A stretch of DNA of 64,000 nt, taken from the NCBI RefSeq assembly GCF_020521555.1, contig NZ_BPWA01000001.1, forward strand, positions 1,922,001-1,986,000, written 5' to 3'. Below, in pieces: positions 17,669 to 27,543 of the stretch. The notes under the pieces were generated by a model. That model searched no databases, was not told the DNA's origin, and saw only the letters and a program-made list of their open reading frames with translations. The DNA is from Rodentibacter sp. JRC1 (lineage in GTDB: Bacteria; Pseudomonadota; Gammaproteobacteria; Enterobacterales; Pasteurellaceae). Each line of letters starts with the position of its first letter. Positions within the stretch are counted from its first letter, which is position 1. Both the position numbers and the translations under genes were made by a program.

Positions 17669-19423
17669 CTAGAATCCTAGCGTTTTACCATCTGGATTAC
17701 GCGGATCGGAGTAACCATAGAATCCCCCATCTCTAGCCTGAATAATTTGTACTCTTCCCATTGGTGCTTTAAGTTTAACCTTATGACCTTTATCTCTTAG
17801 TATAGCTAACGTGTCGGGACTAATTCCTTCTTCAATACGTAATTCATCAGGAAGCCACTGATGATGAACTCTTGGTGAAACAATTGCTTCTGCCGGATTC
17901 ATACCATGATCAACCACGTTAGAAATACTCTGTAAAACTGTTGTGATAATACGTGCGCCACCCGGACTACCTGTAACCAACCAAGGTTTATTATCTTTCA
18001 AAACTAAGGTTGGTGTCATTGAAGAAAGCGGACGTTTTTTAGCCTCGATCGCATTCGCAGTCCCACCGATTAACCCAAACGCATTAGCTACGCCAGGTTT
18101 TGACGAAAAATCATCCATCTCATTATTAAGTAAAATACCTGTTCCCTCCGCCACAATACCGCTGCCAAAATTTAAATTTAAGGTGTAGGTTACTGCTACT
18201 GCATTACCGTTTTTATCCATAATCGAGTAATGTGTTGTTTGATCGCTTTCATAAGGCTGTGGATTACCCGGCTTAATGTCTTCCCCTTTGCGAGCCCGAT
18301 GTTCATCAATATTTTGGCTCAATTCTTTAGCATACGTTTTGGAAATCAATCCGTTAACTGGAATTTTCACAAAATCCGGATCACCGAGGTATTCGGCACG
18401 GTCAGCATAAGCTAATTTCATTGTTTCAGCTAAATAATGGATCGTTTTCGCACTATTAACACCAAAATCGGTAAGCGGATAATTTTCCAACATATTAAAA
18501 ATTTGCACCAAATGAATACCACCGGAACTTGGAGGAGGCATTGTCACAATTTTATAGCCACGATAGTTACCCTCAATCGGTTGACGTTCAACAGCCTTAT
18601 ATTGTTTCATATCCTCAAGAGTAATTTCCCCTTGGTGTCTTTCCATCTCACGAACAATTTTTTCGGCAATCTCTCCTTCATAAAAAACCGTTGAACCCTT
18701 CTTCGCAATAAGTTTCAATGAATTAGCTAAATCTTTTTGTATTAATAATTCCCCGCTCACTAAGGGTCTGTTGCCTTTAAAGAAGATTTTACGACTGCTT
18801 TCCCATTTCCCCAAGATTTCCTGTTCCGTTTTCAGTAAATTGGCAAGAGTATCACTTACTAAAAATCCCTCTTCCGCTAACTTAATTGCAGGTTCAATTA
18901 ATGTTTCAAAAGGTAATGAACCCCATTTTTTCCATGCTAGCTCTAATCCGGATACTGTACCTGGTACACCAACCGCAAAATGGGTAAATAAGGATTTACC
19001 ATCTACGACATTTCCGTTTTTATCTAAATACATATCACGATGAGCACTCAACGGAGCGGTTTCTCTAAAATCAATAGAAAAATTACGTTCTGTCTTAGCA
19101 TCATGCAAAACCATAAAACCGCCACCGCCAATATTACCTGCATTAGGTAGCACAACGGCAAGAGCAAATCCAACAGCCACCGCAGCATCGACTGCATTTC
19201 CACCTTGTTTTAAGATATCAACACCGACTTGAGTCGCCAAAGTCTGCTCTGATGCAACCATTCCATTTTGAGAATAAACAGGATGAAAAATATCAGTGGA
19301 GCTATCATAACGTTCAGCTGCTTTTGATACCTCCAGTAAAGTGTTTGCCAAACTACTCTGAGAAGTCAACGTAGCTATCGCTAATAATACTGATGCTAAA
19401 GTTTTCTTTACATTATGTTGCAT
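17669..19423 (-). CDS. ggt: Gamma-glutamyltransferase (gamma-glutamyltranspeptidase)
   Basis: This periplasmic enzyme hydrolyses or transfers the gamma-glutamyl group of glutathione and related compounds. It is made as a precursor that cleaves itself at a catalytic threonine. The start ATG 19423 has TAGGAG 7 bases upstream (584 aa); a longer frame from 19447 lacks one. A signal peptide covers about the first 27 residues (SSLA cleavage region). The autoprocessing site QTTHYSIMDKNGNAVAVTYT has its nucleophile Thr at about residue 396. SGSGIVAEGTGILLNNEMDDF and the PLSSMTPT motif complete the small subunit. The relic IS lies directly downstream. Confidence 0.96.
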   Translation of the reverse strand: MQHNVKKTLASVLLAIATLTSQSSLANTLLEVSKAAERYDSSTDIFHPVYSQNGMVASEQTLATQVGVDILKQGGNAVDAAVAVGFALAVVLPNAGNIGGGGFMVLHDAKTERNFSIDFRETAPLSAHRDMYLDKNGNVVDGKSLFTHFAVGVPGTVSGLELAWKKWGSLPFETLIEPAIKLAEEGFLVSDTLANLLKTEQEILGKWESSRKIFFKGNRPLVSGELLIQKDLANSLKLIAKKGSTVFYEGEIAEKIVREMERHQGEITLEDMKQYKAVERQPIEGNYRGYKIVTMPPPSSGGIHLVQIFNMLENYPLTDFGVNSAKTIHYLAETMKLAYADRAEYLGDPDFVKIPVNGLISKTYAKELSQNIDEHRARKGEDIKPGNPQPYESDQTTHYSIMDKNGNAVAVTYTLNLNFGSGIVAEGTGILLNNEMDDFSSKPGVANAFGLIGGTANAIEAKKRPLSSMTPTLVLKDNKPWLVTGSPGGARIITTVLQSISNVVDHGMNPAEAIVSPRVHHQWLPDELRIEEGISPDTLAILRDKGHKVKLKAPMGRVQIIQARDGGFYGYSDPRNPDGKTLGF

Positions 19424-19543
19424 AGTTTTTCTCCTACATGTGATCAAATATTAACCATAAAACTATACTTTATTTAGTAACAATAAAACAACTAAATTTT
19501 AACAAATGCTCCTTAATTTTCAGACTGGCTAGAAATCTAGAAC

Positions 19544-19572
19544 AAAGGGCTAAAAGAAATTAGCCCTTTTTT
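19544..19572. terminator. Hairpin terminator between gcr-like gene and ggt
   Basis: AAAGGGCTA (19544-19552) pairs with TAGCCCTTT (19561-19569) across an 8-base loop. It lies just after the stop of the minus-strand gene at 19574. The T-run is stronger on the plus strand. Confidence 0.7.
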
Positions 19573-19573
19573 T

Positions 19574-21556
19574 CTATTTATCAAGCTGAATCGGTAAGAA
19601 TAAACTCAATGGACGTTGTTTGATTATAAGCCCGACGTCACACCAAATTGCCCACCAACTCTCAATTTCCGTATTTAAAGAACGCAGCGCTAACCAAAGT
19701 GTTAAGGAAAAGCTGACGATTAAATTAACCAACCCAATCAGTAAGACAAAGGCAATACATTGTAATAAAAAGATGAACTCAAAATGACCGCTTACAGCAA
19801 TATAACCGACATTCGCAGAGGAAAATGCTACGTGGCGAATATCCAACGGCAAACCGGTCAAATAGCCGACAACGCCGGTTAAACCAAGCAAAAGCCCAAA
19901 GCAAAGATTACCCACAATTGAACCATAATTTTCGTGCATATAATCAGCAAATTTAGCACGTATGGACTCGCTCATCACAGTTTTAAGAAGCGGATGTTGG
20001 CGTAAGCGCATACGCACATTCAAATAATTACTGCGATTATCAAAATAACCGGAAATAATTCCGGAAAAAAATAACCATACACCGGCAATCGCCGCAAACC
20101 ATAAAGTTCCGGCAAAGGGATCAATGCTGTGTAGTTGATAATCGATTTGGGTTTGATTCATTAAGGCTTCACCCGTTTGATGTTGATAACCGAAAGCGAT
20201 TAACGCGGCTAATGTCATCGCAATCATCACGTTCCCTAATACAGCCACACTTTGTGAACGAAATACATCCACTAATAACTGTGCCAATTTCATATTCAAG
20301 ATTTTATCTTGTGAATTACGCTCCACCGCTTCGGCAAAACGAGCGGCGGTCATCGCCGGTTGTTTGGTGGCTACGGTAAAATGCAGCATAAAAATTAATG
20401 TAAAACCTAAACCGTAATTCAGCCCTTCGGCAATTCCTCTCCAAACCTTATCATCAATTACACTGCCTAAATAGGTTTTAAATAACGCCATCAATGCAAT
20501 TAACACGCCACCGCCTGCAGCAGAATAAAACATCGCCCAATATTCTTTTTTATTGCGTGTAATATAATGTTCACCATGATCACCTGCATTTTGCGTAATA
20601 CTACGGGCAATCAATTTTGAACTTTGTTTCCATAAACGGGAAATACTATGCTGTTCTGCAGCAGCCCTTGCAAAACACCCGGTCAAGAGTAATATTCTGC
20701 GTGGTAAATAGCGGTTTGATGCAAAGATTGCCATTAATTTTTCTAAACGTTCAAGAGTTTGTGAAAGACGTTCTAATAAGTAAGCAACGTGAAGTGAAGA
20801 TCCCACAATTGAACCACGTTTTTGCAAGCGCTCGATTAATTGCTGACATTGTTCAAACATCACTTGTAAATGGCTATCATCGAATATTTTTCCCTCACTG
20901 CGCGCTTGTAACCAATCCGTCACCTCTCGATGCAATGCAACAAAGGGTGAATCAGCATTTAACAAGGAAGGCTCCATACGCATCAATTCCGGTTCCATAT
21001 CTTCCGCTGCAATCCAAATAGAAAGCATTTTAATGGCAAATAAACCTTCGTTTTGGAAATGGTTATATAGTCGTTCACGATCTCTTTCTTCCGTATAACG
21101 AGCCAATAAACCAAACAGGGCACGCCATTCTTTTAATGGAATAACATCAATCCAGCGCACATCATTTTTATCGTTAAATAATAAATAGAAAATATCCCGT
21201 AAATCATTGATATCTTTGAAAGAGGGATTTAAACGTTCGTAAATACGGGTTTTCATCTCTCGGGAAAAACCCTCTCTCGGCAAGAGACCACTGCTAATAA
21301 ACAACGGATATAAACGTAAACTGCATAGCCAGCCACTCACTAGTGCAGCGACTTTACGCCCTAATTCACGATCTTGTTTTAAAATTCTTTTGATTAAACG
21401 GAGATTAGACACGACTTGTTCCGTTTTACTTTCACGCAAAAATCGACTTAATCCCTCCAGCAAAGTAAAGGCATTCCCTCCATCGGTTTGTTCACGAATA
21501 AATTGTGCTAAGGAGTTTTGATTTACAATAAATTTGTTCAAGTTATCTTTCCCCAT
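19574..21556 (-). CDS. Gcr/SpecificRecomb-family membrane protein (annotated elsewhere as site-specific recombinase)
   Basis: This 660-residue protein resembles the family named after gonococcal Gcr. The N-terminal ~330 residues are soluble and helical (REQTDGGNAFTLLEGLSRFLRESK; VSGWLCSLRLYPLFISSGLLPREGF). The rest contains about six or seven membrane segments (for example MFYSAAGGGVLIALMALF, GLLLGLTGVVGYLTGLPLDIRHVAFSS). No recombinase catalytic motif of the serine or tyrosine type is visible, so the historical name is doubtful. The gene stands alone on the minus strand with its own terminator. Function is unknown. Confidence 0.8.
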   Translation of the reverse strand: MGKDNLNKFIVNQNSLAQFIREQTDGGNAFTLLEGLSRFLRESKTEQVVSNLRLIKRILKQDRELGRKVAALVSGWLCSLRLYPLFISSGLLPREGFSREMKTRIYERLNPSFKDINDLRDIFYLLFNDKNDVRWIDVIPLKEWRALFGLLARYTEERDRERLYNHFQNEGLFAIKMLSIWIAAEDMEPELMRMEPSLLNADSPFVALHREVTDWLQARSEGKIFDDSHLQVMFEQCQQLIERLQKRGSIVGSSLHVAYLLERLSQTLERLEKLMAIFASNRYLPRRILLLTGCFARAAAEQHSISRLWKQSSKLIARSITQNAGDHGEHYITRNKKEYWAMFYSAAGGGVLIALMALFKTYLGSVIDDKVWRGIAEGLNYGLGFTLIFMLHFTVATKQPAMTAARFAEAVERNSQDKILNMKLAQLLVDVFRSQSVAVLGNVMIAMTLAALIAFGYQHQTGEALMNQTQIDYQLHSIDPFAGTLWFAAIAGVWLFFSGIISGYFDNRSNYLNVRMRLRQHPLLKTVMSESIRAKFADYMHENYGSIVGNLCFGLLLGLTGVVGYLTGLPLDIRHVAFSSANVGYIAVSGHFEFIFLLQCIAFVLLIGLVNLIVSFSLTLWLALRSLNTEIESWWAIWCDVGLIIKQRPLSLFLPIQLDK

Positions 21557-21982
21557 GAGTGTATAAGAACGCGCTATTATACAGATTTCAGCAAAATATC
21601 AGAAAAAGTGCGGTCAAAATTAACGCTATTATGCATTTATTGCACAAGTCGCAAGACTAATCCTAAAAAAATGCCCAATTTCTAAGCAACTTTACTTCGT
21701 CATTTTTCTACCATTGTTAATACCGTGTTCTTACAAACAAGCATTATGATACTATTCAGATTAGTGATGAGTGAGACCAAGTATTTCTATACGAATCAGT
21801 GTTAAACACTTAGGGGGGACAATAAACGTTCCATCCTACTTTTCACTTTATGCAACTGCTACATAATATTGAATTTTAATAATATTTTTCCTCTTAATTC
21901 CCTAAGGGACTTATTAGTATTTTGGATCCCTCCAAAACTCCGCTAAAATAAACCGCACTTTTCACATAGCTTGGAAAAAACA
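21557..21982. other. Intergenic region with uptake words and repeat halves
   Basis: There is no gene here. A Hin uptake word (AAGTGCGGTC, about 21606) is followed by a degenerate left repeat arm (ATTATGCATTTATTGCACAAG, about 21630-21650). A right arm lies at about 21839-21875 (CATCCTAC then GCAACTGCTACATAATATTG). An inverted uptake word lies at 21953-21962. The two arms may be the ends of one long copy of the intergenic repeat family. Confidence 0.55.
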
Positions 21983-22843
21983 ATGTCAAATACGCTTAAT
22001 CAGTTAATTGAACTTTTAAAGTTAGAAAAAATCGATGATTTAATCTTTCGTGGAGAAAGCCAAGATTTGGGGCTTCGTCAAGTTTTTGGCGGGCAAGTGG
22101 TGGCACAAGCCTTATCCGCAGCAATGCAGGTAGCACCGGAAGAGCGCATTCTACATTCGTGCCATGCTTATTTTCTTGCTCCTGGCGATAGTCAATATCC
22201 GATTATCTATGATGTAGAAACCTTACGTGAAGGTAAAAATTTTTCTGCATTGCGCGTGAAAGCGATTCAGCATAAAGAGCCTATTTGCCATATAACCGCC
22301 TCTTTCCAAACATTTGAAGAAGGCTTTGATCACCAAAGCACGATGCCCGATGTCGGCTTACCGGAAAGTTTTATTGATGAAAATGAGATGCGACAAAAAG
22401 TAGCAGCCGGCTTGCCTAGCCCGTTGAAAGAAAAATTTGCTACCGAGCAACCTTTTGATGTGCGAACAAAATATCTAAATAATCCCTTTAACGGTACAAC
22501 ATTACCGCCAGAACAATATTCGTGGTTTAAAACTCACGGCAATGCACCGCTTAACTTGAAAATTCAGCAATGTTTACTCGCCTATTTTTCAGATTTTCAT
22601 TGTATTCTGACCGCACTTCATCCCCACAAAAAAGGTTTCCTACAACCGGGTATGAAAGTTGCCACGATTGATCATAGTATTTGGTTTCATCGCCCATTCG
22701 ACTTAAATCACTGGCATTTACACTCAGTCGAAAGTAATAATGCTTTTGGTGGGCGCGGTTTGGCGCGCGGTCAAATTTTCTCACAAAGCGGAAAATTGAT
22801 CGCTACCACACAACAAGAAGGTTTGATTCGTTATCAAAAATAA
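21983..22843 (+). CDS. tesB: Acyl-CoA thioesterase II
   Basis: This cytoplasmic double-hotdog thioesterase hydrolyses medium- and long-chain acyl-CoA. From ATG 21983 it is 286 residues, the same length as E. coli TesB; a TTG at 21971 is less likely. Family segments are LRQVFGGQVVAQALSAA, LREGKNFSALRVKAIQ and the C-terminal TIDHSIWFHRPFDLNHW...SVESNNAFGGRGLARGQIF. The catalytic Asp lies in the YFSDFHCILTAL region (E. coli Asp204). It is monocistronic apart from a decayed gene downstream. Confidence 0.95.
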   Translation: MSNTLNQLIELLKLEKIDDLIFRGESQDLGLRQVFGGQVVAQALSAAMQVAPEERILHSCHAYFLAPGDSQYPIIYDVETLREGKNFSALRVKAIQHKEPICHITASFQTFEEGFDHQSTMPDVGLPESFIDENEMRQKVAAGLPSPLKEKFATEQPFDVRTKYLNNPFNGTTLPPEQYSWFKTHGNAPLNLKIQQCLLAYFSDFHCILTALHPHKKGFLQPGMKVATIDHSIWFHRPFDLNHWHLHSVESNNAFGGRGLARGQIFSQSGKLIATTQQEGLIRYQK

Positions 22844-22860
22844 TCATATTTGAGGCAATA

Positions 22861-22976
22861 ATGAAAACAGAATTTTGGAATAAGGTCACGGACGCCTTAC
22901 AAGAAACCAATCCGCAAAAAATGCGAATATGTCAATAAACTTTATGACGAATTCTTGCCTGCTATCATATTGAGTA
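22861..22976 (+). pseudogene. 5' remnant of a gene truncated near the IS insertion
   Basis: After a 17-base gap from tesB, ATG starts MKTEFWNKVTDALQETNPQK. The frame then breaks at an A-run (CCGCAAAAAATGCG), and the sequence continues in the next frame as KKCEYVNKLYDEFLPAI. The remainder is missing. It looks like the N-terminus of the DUF455-type protein that I recall following tesB in Haemophilus, but that family call is from memory. The fragment ends about 20 bases before the IS target site. Confidence 0.7.
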
Positions 22977-22996
22977 AAAACAAAAAAGTGCGGTCA

Positions 22997-22999
22997 AAT
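22997..22999. repeat. Target-site duplication of the IS (left, AAT)
   Basis: AAT at 22997-22999 is repeated at 24417-24419, directly abutting the two inverted termini of the element. Confidence 0.8.
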
Positions 23000-23026
23000 T
23001 GATCTGACCCCAAAAAGTTAGACCAT

Positions 23027-23836
23027 TTAACAAATGGTTTGAGTTCGATATTGTATCGGGCTCAAGCCGTTTAATTTTAATTGTATTCGTTCCTCATTGT
23101 AATACCGTATATACTCCCTCACCGCTTGTGCAACCTCCTCGGCATTGTCAAAATGCTTACCATAGATACATTCCGTTTTCATCCGCCCGAAAAAGCTCTC
23201 CATCATCGCATTATCTAGGCAGTTTCCCTTTCTTGACATACTCTGCACTATGCCGTTTTCTTGTAAGATGCGTTGATACGCACACATTTGATATTGCCAA
23301 CCTTGGTCCGAATGCAGTATCGGCTTCGCCTCTTTGGGTAATTTTTCGACCGCTTGTTGCAACATTACTTTCACTTGTTGCCAATTCGGGCTTCGACTGA
23401 TAGCAACGCTGATGATTTCCGAGTTGAAGCAGTCTAAAATCGGTGAGACGTAACATTTACTGCCGTCTTTGGCTTTGATTTCCGTGATGTCGGTAAGCCA
23501 TTTTTCGTTTGGTCGGGTTGTGGTGAAATCCCGTTGTAAGCGGTTTGGGGCGATGTTTCCGATTTCACCGCGATAGGCGGCGTACTTTCTCGCTTTTTTG
23601 CCCTTCACCTGTAGCCCCATTTGTTGGATTAAGTGTTGTACCCGTTTGTGATTAACGCCTTTCAATAACGCACTTACTCGGCGATAACCATACGCCGGAT
23701 TTTCTGCTTTAATCCGCCTGATTTCCGCTTTAAGTGCGGTATTTTTATCCGCCTTCGGCTTTAAATGATAGAAAAACACACTACGAGACAAATTTGTCAA
23801 TGAAAGCAAGATGTTAAGCGGAAACGTCCCTCTCAA
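23027..23836 (-). CDS. IS3-family transposase OrfB (DDE integrase core)
   Basis: The protein has 269 residues from a TTG codon that overlaps the orfA stop, in the -1 frame relative to orfA. This suggests the usual IS3 frameshift to make OrfAB. An N-terminal HTH_21-type region (AEIRRIKAENPAYGYRRVSALL) precedes the rve integrase core. The catalytic triad is visible as Asp in WLTDITEIK, Asp in ILHSDQGWQYQ and Glu in NCLDNAMMESFFGRMKTEC. It cuts and joins the element's ends. Confidence 0.93.
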   Translation of the reverse strand: MRGTFPLNILLSLTNLSRSVFFYHLKPKADKNTALKAEIRRIKAENPAYGYRRVSALLKGVNHKRVQHLIQQMGLQVKGKKARKYAAYRGEIGNIAPNRLQRDFTTTRPNEKWLTDITEIKAKDGSKCYVSPILDCFNSEIISVAISRSPNWQQVKVMLQQAVEKLPKEAKPILHSDQGWQYQMCAYQRILQENGIVQSMSRKGNCLDNAMMESFFGRMKTECIYGKHFDNAEEVAQAVREYIRYYNEERIQLKLNGLSPIQYRTQTIC

Positions 23837-24360
23837 TCTTTGGATAATCGCCGCCGTTCGGCTTCTTCCTCCCGTATCACTTCGTCCAACTTTTTTAGAA
23901 ATGCCACCTCCGCTTCAAGCTCCAAAATCCTTAACCGTAAGCGGTCTTCTTCGGTCTTCGGCGGCGGTGGCATTTTGGCGTATTTTGGTTTTTTCGGGGA
24001 CATTGTCGGTCTTCCTTTCGGTTTGGGGTGTAAACCGTTTATACCGTCTTTTTCAAAGGCTTTCAACCATTGGCTGATAAGACCTGAATTACTTATGCCG
24101 AAATGGATTGTCGCTTGCCTTGCAGAGAAATCCCCTTTTTGAACGGCAAGGATGACTTGATATTTAAATTCAGTGGAATAAATGCGTTTGCCGGGCAATA
24201 GGGCAAGCCCTGCATTGCCTGAAAGTTGATATTGGGTAATCCAACGTCTTAAGGTGGTGTCGGAAAGTTGAAATTGTTTTTTTGTAAGTGAAACATCTAA
24301 GTGATTTTTAAGATAAAAATCGATGGCTTGTTGTTTGAATGTTTGATTGTATTTGGTCAT
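23833..24360 (-). CDS. IS3-family OrfA (helix-turn-helix)
   Basis: The protein has 175 residues from ATG 24360 (MTKYNQTFKQQAIDFYL). Two HTH units are visible (VSLTKKQFQLSDTTLRRWITQYQ and FSARQATIHFGISNSGLISQWLKAF). A C-terminal leucine-zipper helix follows (RLRILELEAEVAFLKKLDEVI). OrfA binds the terminal repeats and dimerises; it is fused to OrfB by frameshifting in this family. A longer in-frame start at 24417 would begin outside the element and is rejected. Confidence 0.92.
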   Translation of the reverse strand: MTKYNQTFKQQAIDFYLKNHLDVSLTKKQFQLSDTTLRRWITQYQLSGNAGLALLPGKRIYSTEFKYQVILAVQKGDFSARQATIHFGISNSGLISQWLKAFEKDGINGLHPKPKGRPTMSPKKPKYAKMPPPPKTEEDRLRLRILELEAEVAFLKKLDEVIREEEAERRRLSKD

Positions 24361-24447
24361 AAAATCTGCCCCTGACTGAGTTGGTTTATTTTGTCCAACT
24401 TTTGGGGGGCAGATCAAATTTGACCGCTCTTTTGCAACTTGGAGCTG

Positions 24448-25743
<1,296 letters not shown>

Positions 25744-26001
25744 TTAACTGACTTGATGTAAAAGACGATCCCTTTTCCACTTTTCGGTGGTGTAGGTTTT
25801 GATAGTTAATGCGTGAATCTCACCTGTGCTGAAATAAGGCATAAGAGGAGCATAAACTGTTTGTTGCTGTTTTAATTTTGACAAGGCGGCAATTTTATCG
25901 CTCACGACTATCACACCGAAATGAGCATTCTCACCCTGTACATAGACTTCATCAACATTTAGAGATTCTTTTAAAATTCGTTCGATTTCTTGCAGTTCCA
26001 T
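25744..26001 (-). CDS. ibaG: BolA-family protein IbaG
   Basis: This BolA-type protein is predicted to work with monothiol glutaredoxin in iron-sulfur handling. ATG 26001 gives 85 residues, close to E. coli IbaG/YrbA; the longer frame begins at TTG 26028 inside mlaB. Family motifs are VDEVYVQGENAHFGVIVVSD, KLKQQQTVYAPLMPYF and the IHALTIKTYTTEKWKRDR tail, with the conserved His. It lies between mlaB and murA, as in E. coli. Confidence 0.92.
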   Translation of the reverse strand: MELQEIERILKESLNVDEVYVQGENAHFGVIVVSDKIAALSKLKQQQTVYAPLMPYFSTGEIHALTIKTYTTEKWKRDRLLHQVS

Positions 26002-26014
26002 TCGGGGTTCCGTT

Positions 26015-26350
26015 TTAATGATGATCAATAAAGGCCGCGAGCCAGTCAGATAAATTGACTAAATCCGCAAGCGTTAATAATTGTTGAGGAGGGTTAACTA
26101 AGCACACTTTTTTATTAGGTAGTCGTTGACTACTGTGCAAAAAATCACAAAGTAGGACAAAGCCTGCAGAATCAATTCTTTTGATGCCGCTTAAATCCCA
26201 TTCGATAATCGGTTGATTTAACTTAGCCTCAGACAAAAAAGAAGCACGTTGTTGCCATAAGGGCAACAACGTGTTACGAGATAGCTCCCCACAAAATCGG
26301 AGCACCATCTTATCATTATTTCGTATTAAATCCCAATTTAACATAGTCAT
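26015..26350 (-). CDS. mlaB: Phospholipid transport STAS-domain protein MlaB
   Basis: MlaB is the small cytoplasmic subunit of the MlaFEDB complex; it binds and stabilises the MlaF ATPase. It is a 111-residue STAS domain. The core IIEWDLSGIKRIDSAGFVLLCDFLHSS includes the conserved DSAG loop. It starts 4 bases after the mlaC stop. Identification rests on the domain and on the complete mla neighbourhood. Confidence 0.92.
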   Translation of the reverse strand: MTMLNWDLIRNNDKMVLRFCGELSRNTLLPLWQQRASFLSEAKLNQPIIEWDLSGIKRIDSAGFVLLCDFLHSSQRLPNKKVCLVNPPQQLLTLADLVNLSDWLAAFIDHH

Positions 26351-26354
26351 GAGA

Positions 26355-26996
26355 TTATTTTAAGGTGACAGGCTGCGCTGCCGATTTTTGAATTTGTGCC
26401 GTTAATGCCTCGATACCTTGCTTGCGTAAAATACCGCTCCATTCGTTTTGTTTGGTTACTACCATACTCACGCCTTCAGCCACCATATCATAAGCTTGCC
26501 ATTCACCGGTTTTGCTATTTTTACGCCATTTGAAATCTAATTTAATCGGCGCTGCACCACCGGTTTGAATAATATTCACACGAATACTCACCAAATTCTT
26601 ATCGCCCACATCTTTTGCCGGCTCAATTTGAATATTCTGGTTACTATATGCGGTTAAAACTTGTGCATAAGCCTGTTCAATAAAATCACCAAAGGCTTTG
26701 AAAAATTTTTCACGTTGTTCCGGTGTCGTTGATTTGAAATGTGAACCCAGCACTAAAGATCCTGCATAATTCACTTGTATATAAGGTAATAAATCATTAC
26801 GAACAATAGTACGCAAATAATTTGGGTTCTGTTTAATTTTAGCCTGATTATTTTTAATGTCGGCAAACAATTTATTTGATGCTTGCTGCATTAAGACATA
26901 AGGGCTGGTTTGCGCCATAGCTGTATGTGTAACAAAAAGTGCGGTCACACCAAAGGCAAAAATAGCAAGCCATTTTTTAAACCGAGTGATTTTCAT
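26355..26996 (-). CDS. mlaC: Phospholipid-binding periplasmic protein MlaC
   Basis: MlaC is the soluble periplasmic carrier that shuttles phospholipid between the outer-membrane MlaA site and inner-membrane MlaFEDB. From ATG 26996 (AGGAG 9 bases upstream) it is 213 residues; an earlier in-frame codon at 27020 has no ribosome site. The signal peptide ends near THTAMA. The MlaC (Ttg2D) fold is recognised by PYVLMQQASNKLFADIK, NDLLPYIQVNYAGSLVLG and DFKWRKNSKTGEWQAYD. An uptake word lies in the signal-peptide coding region. Confidence 0.94.
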   Translation of the reverse strand: MKITRFKKWLAIFAFGVTALFVTHTAMAQTSPYVLMQQASNKLFADIKNNQAKIKQNPNYLRTIVRNDLLPYIQVNYAGSLVLGSHFKSTTPEQREKFFKAFGDFIEQAYAQVLTAYSNQNIQIEPAKDVGDKNLVSIRVNIIQTGGAAPIKLDFKWRKNSKTGEWQAYDMVAEGVSMVVTKQNEWSGILRKQGIEALTAQIQKSAAQPVTLK

Positions 26997-27025
26997 CCTA
27001 AATTCTCCTAAACGTAGCATTGTTA

Positions 27026-27532
27026 TTATTTTACTGTCGGATCTGCACTTTCTGCATTTCCTTCAGATTTTTTATCACCATAGAGGAACTGACCAATCAG
27101 GTCTTCCAACACCATAGCTGATTTCGTGTCTTGAATTTGGCTCCCTTCTTTTAACATTGCAGTTTCACCATCATCAAATCCCATACTTAATGCGATATAT
27201 TGCTCGCCTAATAATCCCGAAGTTTTGATCGATAAAGAACTATTTTCCGGAATTTCGTTATATTCTTCGTTAATGGCGATACTTACTTTCGGTAAATAGG
27301 TTTTCTCATCTAACGAAATACCGCTTACCCGACCAATCACCACTCCGCCCACCTTAAGTGGAGCACGGACTTTTAGTCCGCCGATATTATCAAAAGTTGC
27401 AGTAACAGTATAAGATTTATTTTCACCAAAACCTTGTACATTTGCCACACGTAAGCCTAAAAAAACCAACGCACCAATGCCAAGTAATAAAAATAAGCCT
27501 ACCCAAAATTCATATTTTATCGTTTGTCGCAT
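27026..27532 (-). CDS. mlaD: Phospholipid transporter MCE-domain protein MlaD
   Basis: MlaD is anchored in the inner membrane by residues of about 7-29 and exposes one MCE domain that forms the hexameric lipid ring of MlaFEDB. ATG 27532 (MRQTIKYEFWVG) gives 168 residues; the longer open frame from 27661 lies inside mlaE. Typical MCE residues are TATFDNIGGLKVRAPLKVGGVVIGRV and SIKTSGLLGEQYIAL. The start is 11 bases after the mlaE stop. Confidence 0.94.
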   Translation of the reverse strand: MRQTIKYEFWVGLFLLLGIGALVFLGLRVANVQGFGENKSYTVTATFDNIGGLKVRAPLKVGGVVIGRVSGISLDEKTYLPKVSIAINEEYNEIPENSSLSIKTSGLLGEQYIALSMGFDDGETAMLKEGSQIQDTKSAMVLEDLIGQFLYGDKKSEGNAESADPTVK

Positions 27533-27543
27533 AAAAATACCTT

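Larger units (their letters stand above)
23000..24416 (-). mobile_element. Intact IS3-family insertion sequence (IS150-like), 1417 bp
   Basis: The terminal inverted repeats are TGATCTGACCCCAAAAAG at the left and the complement of TGATCTGCCCCCCAAAAG at the right. A 3-base AAT duplication flanks them. The element holds overlapping orfA and orfB on the minus strand, both open. The arrangement and the DDE transposase place it in the IS3 family. It sits between the tesB-side remnant and murA. Since both reading frames and both ends are intact it may be active. Confidence 0.93.
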
